From assembly GCF_024436175.1 (NCBI RefSeq), contig NZ_JANFQP010000001.1:1116001-1180000 (forward strand): a stretch of 64,000 nt of DNA. The letters run 5' to 3'. Position numbers and translations under genes: made by a program. How positions within the stretch are numbered: position 1 is the stretch's first letter; every line of letters starts with the position of its first letter. Shown piece by piece: positions 17,583 to 24,374 of the stretch. This DNA is from Kaistella montana. Its GTDB lineage: Bacteria; Bacteroidota; Bacteroidia; Flavobacteriales; Weeksellaceae. A model generated the notes under the pieces. The model had not been told where the DNA came from. It saw only the letters and a list, made by a program, of their open reading frames with translations, and ran no database searches.

Positions 17583-17590
17583 TATTTTTG
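17583..17590 (+). promoter_or_regulatory. -7 element upstream of P-type ATPase
   Basis: TATTTTTG matches TAnnTTTG and lies 57 bp upstream of the P-type ATPase start. Confidence 0.5.
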
Positions 17591-17647
17591 TAAAGGAGTA
17601 CGAATCTCATTTTGCTGGTGATTTTTGTTTAATTTTAATTAAATGCC

Positions 17648-20158
17648 ATGCCTTACAACATTCCCAACCACCTGAAAGGACTTACTGAAGCTCAATTAAA
17701 AGCCTCTCGAAATCAATTTGGGTATAATGAAGTCGATCACCAGAAAAAAGATCAATGGTATTATTTGCTCCTCGACATCCTGAAAGAACCGATGTTACTA
17801 CTGCTGATCGCGGTTGCCATCATTTATATCATTGTGGGCAATACTGCGGAAGCCATTTTTATGATCGCCGCTATTGTTGCAGTTACTGCCATCTCGTTCT
17901 ATCAGGACAATCGCAGCAAAAAAGCGTTACAGGAATTAGAAAAACTCAATGAACCGCTAAGTGCTGTGATTCGGGATGGGAAAGTAGTTCAAATTCCCAC
18001 CCATGAATTGGCTGTTGGGGATTTATGCATCATTGAAGAAGGAAAAATGATCAATGCCGACGGTAAAATCGTTCACAGCAATGATTTTTCTGTAAATGAA
18101 TCTTCGCTTACCGGAGAAAGTTTTTCGGTATTTAAAAGCTCAACTACTGAAGATCCAAAGGTGTATAGTGGGACTCTTGCTGTTTCAGGTTTAGCTGTTT
18201 TCGAAGTAGAAAAAATCGGGCAAGAAACCCAATTAGGCCAAATCGGGCAATCCATCCATTCCATCGATGAAGAACGTTCCCCACTCTATCTTCAAATCAA
18301 CCAATTTGTGCGGAATATGGCGATTTTCGGTTTATTGATTTTCTTAATGGTTTGCGTATATAGCTATATAAAAACCCCAAATATTCTCGACAGTCTTTTA
18401 GCCGGACTTACTTTGGCGATGTCGGTTTTGCCGGAGGAAATTCCGGTGGCGTTTACCACTTTTATGGCATTGGGAGCCTGGAAACTGATGCGAGAAGGCA
18501 TCATCATCAAACGTAGCAGTGTAGTAGAAACTTTAGGAAGCACTTCGGTTATCTGTACCGATAAAACAGGTACCATTACTGAAAACTCCATGCAGTTGCA
18601 AGCTTTGTATGATTTTAAAACCAATCGGGTTTACAATGAAACAGATTTTAAACTCCCTGAAGTTTCGTCGCTGATTGCTTATGCGATGTGGAGCAGCGAG
18701 CCGGTTCCTTTCGATCCTATGGAAAAGACCCTTCATCGAATTTATCAGGAAAACCATGCGAATGACGAAAGGACGAATTTCCAAATGATTCATGAATATC
18801 CACTCGACGGAAAACCGCCGATGATGACCCATCTTTTTGAAAATTCTTCAGGAGAAAGAATCATTGCCGCAAAAGGTGCTCCCGAAGTTATTTTGGAAGT
18901 TTCTCATCTTCCGGAAGCGCAAAAAACCTTATTGAGAGCGCAAATTCTGGAATTCGGGAAAAATGGTTGGCGTGTATTGGGTGTTGCAAAAGGCCATTTT
19001 GAAGGCCATGAATTTCCCGAAAAACAACAGGATTTTAATTTTGAATTTCTAGGATTTACGGTATTTTATGATCCACCTAAAAAAGACATTAAAGAAGTTT
19101 TCCAGAAGATTGATGACGCCGGAATCAAAGTAAAAATCATCACCGGAGATCATGCAGATACCACCCAAGCTATCGCACAACAGGCTGGAATTGCCCATTC
19201 CGGACATGCCGTAAACGGAAGCGAAATTGTAGAATGCTCTGAAAGTGAATTGCAAGAATTATCTGCGAAAACCATTCTGTTTACCCGCATGTTTCCGGAA
19301 GCTAAATTAGCCATGATTAATGCCTTAAAAAGAAACGGCGAAGTGGTTGCCATGCTCGGAGATGGGGTGAATGATGCTCCCGCACTGAAAGCCGCCCACA
19401 TCGGCGTTGCAATGGGAAACAAAGGCACCGAAATCGCCAAAGCTGCCGCTTCGCTGGTGATTACGAATGATGATTTGGGCAAACTGATTACCGGAATTGC
19501 AGCAGGTCGAAGAATTTATGCGAACATCAAAAAAGCCATTCAGTATATTATTTCCATTCATATTCCGATTATTCTTACGGTTTCTTTGCCTCTATTTTTA
19601 GGTTGGATTTATCCGCAGATTTTCACGCCGGTTCATGTGATTTTTCTAGAACTGATTATGGGTCCCACCTGCTCTATTGTGTACGAAAATGAGCCTTTAG
19701 AGAAAAACGCGATGCAACAAAAACCAAGGAAAATGACCGATACCTTCCTCAATGGAAAAGAACTTTCCATCAGTATTGTTCAAGGTTTAATCATTACTTT
19801 AGGCGTTTTGGGTGCGTATCAGTACACGGTACAAATGGGAGGTTCCGAGGAAAAAACCCGTGCAGTGGTTTTCACTACATTAATTTTCTCAAACATCCTC
19901 CTCAGTTATGTGAACCGTTCTTTCTACTACAGCGTTTTGGAAACTTTCAAAAACCGAAATCTACTTTTGTTTGGGGTAACCACCATTACACTTTTGGTTT
20001 TAGCAGCGATCCTTTTCATTGAACCGGTGACTCGTTTTTTCAAGGTGACTTCGCTTTCCGCATCGGAAATTGGGTTTGCTGCGTTGGTGGCGTTTGCTTC
20101 TGTGATTTGGTTTGAAGGATTTAAATTGTGGAAAAGGATTGGGAAACCGAGAGATTAG
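17648..20158 (+). CDS. Cation-translocating P-type ATPase (P2-like, HAD type)
   Basis: This 836-residue inner-membrane pump carries the actuator motif SLTGES (about residues 154-159), the phosphorylation site CTDKTGT (Asp305), the nucleotide-domain stretch ITGDHADT and the hinge MLGDGVNDAP. About ten membrane helices are visible. The ion-site helix reads SVLPEEIPVAFT, close to but not the same as the PEGLP of Ca2+ pumps, so Ca2+ or another divalent cation is possible and the ion cannot be fixed. An N-terminal cation-ATPase domain (about residues 5-70) is present, which argues for the P2 group. It is monocistronic with its own -7 element. Confidence 0.9.
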   Translation: MPYNIPNHLKGLTEAQLKASRNQFGYNEVDHQKKDQWYYLLLDILKEPMLLLLIAVAIIYIIVGNTAEAIFMIAAIVAVTAISFYQDNRSKKALQELEKLNEPLSAVIRDGKVVQIPTHELAVGDLCIIEEGKMINADGKIVHSNDFSVNESSLTGESFSVFKSSTTEDPKVYSGTLAVSGLAVFEVEKIGQETQLGQIGQSIHSIDEERSPLYLQINQFVRNMAIFGLLIFLMVCVYSYIKTPNILDSLLAGLTLAMSVLPEEIPVAFTTFMALGAWKLMREGIIIKRSSVVETLGSTSVICTDKTGTITENSMQLQALYDFKTNRVYNETDFKLPEVSSLIAYAMWSSEPVPFDPMEKTLHRIYQENHANDERTNFQMIHEYPLDGKPPMMTHLFENSSGERIIAAKGAPEVILEVSHLPEAQKTLLRAQILEFGKNGWRVLGVAKGHFEGHEFPEKQQDFNFEFLGFTVFYDPPKKDIKEVFQKIDDAGIKVKIITGDHADTTQAIAQQAGIAHSGHAVNGSEIVECSESELQELSAKTILFTRMFPEAKLAMINALKRNGEVVAMLGDGVNDAPALKAAHIGVAMGNKGTEIAKAAASLVITNDDLGKLITGIAAGRRIYANIKKAIQYIISIHIPIILTVSLPLFLGWIYPQIFTPVHVIFLELIMGPTCSIVYENEPLEKNAMQQKPRKMTDTFLNGKELSISIVQGLIITLGVLGAYQYTVQMGGSEEKTRAVVFTTLIFSNILLSYVNRSFYYSVLETFKNRNLLLFGVTTITLLVLAAILFIEPVTRFFKVTSLSASEIGFAALVAFASVIWFEGFKLWKRIGKPRD

Positions 20159-20302
20159 TTTTTTAGAGGAAAGAAAAAAGAAGAAAGAGAAAAGATTTTT
20201 TTTAGTTATATAATAATCATTTAATGTTTTAATCTTTTATTCATCCGTGATATTTAATACTTTTTAACCTTTTAAGTTTCTGTAAAATTTCTCTGAAAAC
20301 CC

Positions 20303-20310
20303 TAACTTTG
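20303..20310 (+). promoter_or_regulatory. -7 element upstream of UMP synthase gene
   Basis: TAACTTTG matches TAnnTTTG, ending 18 bp before the start codon at 20329. Confidence 0.65.
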
Positions 20311-20328
20311 TGCTAAAGTAAAAAGTAA

Positions 20329-21687
20329 ATGGAAAATAAAAAGGATTTCTTTCTCGAATGCTACCAACTCGGCATTATCAAATTCGGACGTTTCACCCTA
20401 AAAAGCGGTATTGAAAGTCCGTTCTATGTAGATCTTCGGCCATTGGCTTCTGATCCGAAAATTTTAAAACGACTCGCTAATTACCTGCTCGATATGCTTC
20501 CGCTGGATAATTTCGACCTCATTTGTGGTGTTCCATACGCTGCGCTTCCAATGGCAACGGCGATGTCGCTGGAAAGTTTTCTTCCATTAATTATCAAAAG
20601 AAAAGAAGCTAAAGAATACGGCACGAAGAAAATGCTTGAAGGCATCTTCCAAAAAGGGCAAAACTGTCTATTGGTAGAAGATGTCATCACGAGTGGAAAA
20701 TCACTTTTGGAAACCATTCCGGAAATTGAGAATGAAGGAATTTCGGTTTCCGATATTGTGGTGGTTTTGGACCGTCAACAAGGAGGCAAAGAAATGCTCG
20801 AAAGCAAAGGTTACCGAGTTCATACCTTGTTTACGATTTCAGAAGTTTGTACAATTTTGAAGGAAGAAGGTCATTTATCAGATGATGAAGTGGCGAGAAT
20901 TCATGACTTTCTTGAAGGAAATGAAGTGAAATTCGAAGAGAAAAAACGCCCAACTTATGAACAGAAACTCGAAAGTGCAGAACATTCTGTCGCCAAAAAA
21001 CTTTTGGAAATTTCTATTGAAAAAAAATCAAACCTTATTGCTTCTGCCGATGTAATCACGACCCAAGAACTTTTAGATTTTGCCGAAAAAGTTGGTCCAC
21101 ACATCGTTGCACTCAAAACTCATATTGATATTATCACCGATTTCGATCCGGACAAAACCATTCTTCCGCTGAAAGATTTGGCAACGAAATACAATTTCCT
21201 TTTGATGGAAGACCGCAAATTTGCCGACATCGGGAACACTCAGGAATTGCAGTTTTCTTACGGAATTTATAAAATTTCAAATTGGGCAGATTTTGTCACT
21301 TCCCATGTTATTGGCGGTTACGATTCATTGGATTGCTTCCTGAATGTAGGCGTTGTAGCGATTTTAGGAATGTCATCCAAAGGAACTTTGACCGATAAAA
21401 ATTACCAAGAAGAAGCGCTGAAAGTAGCCCAATCTCACCCGAATGTAATTGGTGGAGTTTCCCAAAAACAATTGCCGGAAGAGCTTTTACTCTTCACTCC
21501 CGGTGTGAATCTATCGGATTCTGGTGATGGAAAAGGACAGCAATACAACACTCCAGAACATGTTTTCAGGAATTTACAAACCGATTTCATGATTGTAGGT
21601 CGTGGAATTTACAGAGCTGATGATGTCGAAAAAGCAGCACTTCGATACAAAATTGCAGGCTGGAACGCCTATTTGGAGAGTTTGTAA
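20329..21687 (+). CDS. Bifunctional orotate phosphoribosyltransferase / OMP decarboxylase (UMP synthase)
   Basis: This 452-residue cytoplasmic enzyme would carry out the last two steps of de novo UMP synthesis. Residues 1-200 form the OPRT domain, with the PRPP loop LLVEDVITSGKS (114-125). Residues 215-452 form the decarboxylase, with the catalytic Lys263 in ALKTHID and the EDRKFADIG motif (294-302; Lys297, Asp300) of the eukaryote-like OMPDC group. The order OPRT then OMPDC matches animal UMP synthase rather than the separate pyrE and pyrF genes of most bacteria. An AEC transporter gene starts 17 bp downstream, probably in the same transcript. Confidence 0.95.
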   Translation: MENKKDFFLECYQLGIIKFGRFTLKSGIESPFYVDLRPLASDPKILKRLANYLLDMLPLDNFDLICGVPYAALPMATAMSLESFLPLIIKRKEAKEYGTKKMLEGIFQKGQNCLLVEDVITSGKSLLETIPEIENEGISVSDIVVVLDRQQGGKEMLESKGYRVHTLFTISEVCTILKEEGHLSDDEVARIHDFLEGNEVKFEEKKRPTYEQKLESAEHSVAKKLLEISIEKKSNLIASADVITTQELLDFAEKVGPHIVALKTHIDIITDFDPDKTILPLKDLATKYNFLLMEDRKFADIGNTQELQFSYGIYKISNWADFVTSHVIGGYDSLDCFLNVGVVAILGMSSKGTLTDKNYQEEALKVAQSHPNVIGGVSQKQLPEELLLFTPGVNLSDSGDGKGQQYNTPEHVFRNLQTDFMIVGRGIYRADDVEKAALRYKIAGWNAYLESL

Positions 21688-21704
21688 ACCTAAAAGATTC
21701 ATTC

Positions 21705-22619
21705 TTGTCAAATTTAATTCTCCTCTTTCTCTGTTTGTTTCTGGGATTTTTTCTCAGAAAGGCCAAACTTTTCCCTGAAAATGGTCATTTAGCGCTGAAT
21801 TCCTTTGTCATTAATATATCGCTTGCTGCGCTTTCGCTGTATTATATCCCGAAAATCATCATCAGTTACGAAGTGATTTTTCCGGTGGCTATTGCGTGGT
21901 TGAATATCTTTCTGGCTATGGTATTTTTCAGTATTCTTGGAAAAAAAATGGGCTGGTCGAAAGCGGTAATCGGCGCATTGATTATGTGTGCCGGTTTCGG
22001 AAATACTTCCTTTGTTGGCATTCCAGTTATCCAATCTATATTCGGAGAAAGCGGGCTGAAAACCGTGATGCTTGCGGATCAACCCGGCTCTTTTGTAGCA
22101 TTGTCCACCGTTGGAATTGCTGTGGCCAACTTCTATTCTGGAGGCAAAAGTTCGGTAGTGGAAATCTTAGGAAAAATCATTCGTTTTCCTCCTTTCTTGG
22201 CATTTTCGGTAGCGGTAATTCTGAATATTTTACAAATTGAGATCCCACACGATCTCGATGAAGTTTTCAGAAAGCTGGGTGATACAACGGTTCCGTTGGC
22301 ATTGGTTTCTGTGGGAAGTCAGCTTCAATGGCAGAAATTGGATTCCGACACCAAACCACTATTTTGGGGACTTTTATTTAAGTTAATGCTTTTTCCGGCG
22401 TTTATTTTTGTTTTCTATTTTATCCTTTTAAAACAACGAGGAGAAATAATTGAAATCTCATTTCTGGAATCTGCGATGGCTCCGATGATTACTGCGGGAA
22501 TTATCGCTGCTTCGCACAAATTAGAGCCCAAACTCTGCAATTTGATGATCGGTGTAGGAATTCCGTTGTCGTTTATTACGTTGGCTTTCTGGTATTTGGT
22601 TCTTCATTTTTGTATTTAA
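21705..22619 (+). CDS. AEC-family transporter (auxin efflux carrier fold), TTG start
   Basis: This 304-residue inner-membrane protein has about ten hydrophobic segments in two inverted halves of five, as in the AEC family, which carries organic anions. It has the mid-protein stretch GFGNTSFVGIPV (about residues 101-112), typical of the unwound helix of this fold. The start is TTG at 21705; no upstream ATG is available between this point and the UMP synthase stop 17 bp away, and the predicted first residues fit family N-termini. Substrate unknown; possibly dicarboxylates or orotate-related anions given the neighbour, which is speculation. Confidence 0.83.
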   Translation: MSNLILLFLCLFLGFFLRKAKLFPENGHLALNSFVINISLAALSLYYIPKIIISYEVIFPVAIAWLNIFLAMVFFSILGKKMGWSKAVIGALIMCAGFGNTSFVGIPVIQSIFGESGLKTVMLADQPGSFVALSTVGIAVANFYSGGKSSVVEILGKIIRFPPFLAFSVAVILNILQIEIPHDLDEVFRKLGDTTVPLALVSVGSQLQWQKLDSDTKPLFWGLLFKLMLFPAFIFVFYFILLKQRGEIIEISFLESAMAPMITAGIIAASHKLEPKLCNLMIGVGIPLSFITLAFWYLVLHFCI

Positions 22620-22629
22620 GTAGGAATTG

Positions 22630-22677
22630 TTTCTTACCTTACATCAACGATAATTGGGAAGAAGGTTTGTAACTTTG
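22630..22677 (+). promoter_or_regulatory. Promoter with conserved upstream motif for FrnE-like gene
   Basis: The -7 element TAACTTTG (22670-22677) is preceded by TTTCTTACCTTACATCAACG (22630-22649), with 22 bp between TTACATCAA and the -7. The same motif at the same spacing stands before the next gene (23402-23449). It contains the direct repeat CTTAC. It is probably an operator or an alternative -33 region. Confidence 0.6.
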
Positions 22678-22696
22678 ATTTATTAAATTTAACAAC

Positions 22697-23401
22697 ATGA
22701 AAGTAGATATTTGGAGCGATATTCGCTGTCCGTTTTGCTATGTCGGGAAGAAAAAGTTTGAAAAAGCACTCGAACAATTTCCCAATTCAGACCAAATAGA
22801 AGTTCAGTGGCATAGTTTTCAGCTGGATCCTAATTTGGTTTCGCAGCCTGATAAAAATCCTTATGAATATTTCACCGAAATGAAAGGAATTTCGATGGAA
22901 CAAGCCAAAGCGATGCACGAACATGTGAAAAATGCAGGCAAAGAAGCGGGAATTGATTTTAATTTTGATGATTCTAAAGTAGCCAATTCGCATCGAGGAC
23001 ATCTGCTCATCCAACTTGCCAATAAGAAAAACATTGGAAATGAGATGGAAGAAGCGATGTTTAAAGCCCAATTTATCGATGGAAAAAACATTGATGATGA
23101 AGCTGCCCTTTTGGAAATTGGACAATCGGTAGGTCTTACAAAAGATGAAATTCAGGACGCTTTACATTCTGATAATACCGCACACGCCGTTTCACAAGAC
23201 GGATTATTGGCTCGACAATTAGGCATTAATGCGGTTCCTTTTTTCGTATTTAATGACAAATATGGAGTTTCCGGTGCGCAACAACCCGAACTTTTTCTAG
23301 AAATTTTGGAAAAATCTTTTTCCGAATATTCCGCAGGAGACCAAGGTTTGAAAATCATCAACAGTGGCGACCAATGCGACATCAACGGAAATTGTGATTG
23401 A
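22697..23401 (+). CDS. DsbA-family thiol oxidoreductase, FrnE-like
   Basis: This 234-residue thioredoxin-fold protein has an active site CPFC (Cys11-Cys14) right after the first strand, an all-helical insertion, and a cis-proline motif AVPFFVF (about residues 176-182). There is no signal peptide, so it acts in the cytoplasm, as expected of the FrnE group of 2-hydroxychromene isomerase-like oxidoreductases implicated in oxidative stress. The C-terminal tail has the extra cysteines DQCDINGNC. The upstream motif is shared with the YceI gene that follows, which suggests joint control. Confidence 0.9.
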   Translation: MKVDIWSDIRCPFCYVGKKKFEKALEQFPNSDQIEVQWHSFQLDPNLVSQPDKNPYEYFTEMKGISMEQAKAMHEHVKNAGKEAGIDFNFDDSKVANSHRGHLLIQLANKKNIGNEMEEAMFKAQFIDGKNIDDEAALLEIGQSVGLTKDEIQDALHSDNTAHAVSQDGLLARQLGINAVPFFVFNDKYGVSGAQQPELFLEILEKSFSEYSAGDQGLKIINSGDQCDINGNCD

Positions 23402-23449
23402 TTTCTTATCTTACATCAATGCTCCACAGAATTCAACGAACTACCTTTG
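23402..23449 (+). promoter_or_regulatory. Promoter with conserved upstream motif for YceI gene
   Basis: TTTCTTATCTTACATCAATG (23402-23421) stands before the -7 element TACCTTTG (23442-23449) with 22 bp between TTACATCAA and the -7, exactly as upstream of the FrnE-like gene. Confidence 0.6.
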
Positions 23450-23480
23450 CACTATTAATTTTAACAATAAAAAAAGTATC

Positions 23481-24053
23481 ATGAAAAAAATCTTATCCAT
23501 CCTTACCGTTTTATTATTTTCGGTTTCCACCTTTGCACAATTGGTTTTAAAAAGCGATCCGGCACACTCTAGAATTCAATTTGCAGTAATGCACCTTGGA
23601 ATCAACGATATCACAGGAAACTTTGACAAAGCAGCATTAACCATTAATGCCGATGAAAAAAACTTTGTGAACTCTACCCTATCTTTTTCTGCGGACACCA
23701 ACTCTATCAACACTCATGTTGAAGCCAGAGACAACCACTTGAAAAGTGCAGATTTTTTTGAGGCAGAAAAATTCCCAACATTAGATTTCACCAGCACTTC
23801 TTTGACCAAAACTAAAAAGAATTACTACACTTTGAAAGGTAATCTTACAATGCATGGCGTTACAAAACCAGTTACTTTGACCTTGGTTTACAGAGGTTCT
23901 ACCGTCAACGCAATGAACAAAAAAACCACTTATGGTTACCAAGTTTTGGGAACTTTGAAAAGATCAGATTTCAACATCGGAGCTAAATTTCCAGCAACAA
24001 TGATTAATGATTTGGTAAGAATCAAAGGAGATTTTGAATTAACAGCAGAATAA
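23481..24053 (+). CDS. YceI-family periplasmic lipid/isoprenoid-binding protein
   Basis: This 190-residue secreted lipocalin-like protein has a signal peptide ending STFAQ (residues 16-20). Family features include the start of the mature domain, KSDPAHSRIQFAVMHLG, the stretch HVEARDNHLKSADFF, and the closing LTLVYRG and DLVRIKGDFELTAE strands. YceI proteins bind isoprenoid-type lipids. The ATG at 23481 is used because it gives the signal peptide and lies 31 bp after the -7 element; an upstream ATG at 23364 overlaps the previous gene and lies before the promoter. A hairpin terminator follows. Confidence 0.93.
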   Translation: MKKILSILTVLLFSVSTFAQLVLKSDPAHSRIQFAVMHLGINDITGNFDKAALTINADEKNFVNSTLSFSADTNSINTHVEARDNHLKSADFFEAEKFPTLDFTSTSLTKTKKNYYTLKGNLTMHGVTKPVTLTLVYRGSTVNAMNKKTTYGYQVLGTLKRSDFNIGAKFPATMINDLVRIKGDFELTAE

Positions 24054-24084
24054 TAGTTAATAGTTTTTATAGTGGAAACGGAAA

Positions 24085-24111
24085 TTCGGGAAACTGAGTT
24101 CCCGTTTTTTT
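24085..24111 (+). terminator. Rho-independent terminator after YceI gene
   Basis: A stem CGGGAA / TTCCCG (24087-24092 with 24099-24104) is followed by seven T. Confidence 0.8.
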
Positions 24112-24374
24112 ATGGTAAACTTATAAATCTTTTAATAGAAGTCGGCTTAAAAATATATTTTACAAGCATGAAGCTTTTCTCCAAAAGATAAAGTCTTTTT
24201 TCAGTGCAATTTTGCGCTATTCCTACGATGATTACAGAGCACGGTATTTTGTGAAATACCGTGTTACACAAAATATCAAAAAAAATCGTTATCAAAGTCA
24301 AAAACCAACAAAAAACAGATAAACAATAGCATTTCATTTAAAAAAACATCATTATATTTGATCGAATTTAAACG
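24112..24374. other. Intergenic interval with perfect inverted repeat
   Basis: A 10-bp perfect inverted repeat CACGGTATTT / AAATACCGTG with a 4-base loop lies at 24240-24263. It is not followed by a T run on either strand, so it is not a standard terminator. The -7 element of the downstream gene lies at 24353-24360. The short minus-strand frame at 24110-24337 looks non-coding. Confidence 0.5.
24353..24360 (+). promoter_or_regulatory. -7 element upstream of M1-like/barrel gene
   Basis: TATATTTG matches TAnnTTTG, ending 14 bp before the ATG at 24375. Confidence 0.65.

Noticed and set aside
24110-24337. 75-codon minus-strand frame between the YceI gene and the M1-like gene
   Set aside because: It runs through a terminator and a palindrome and is hydrophobic only because of AT-rich DNA.
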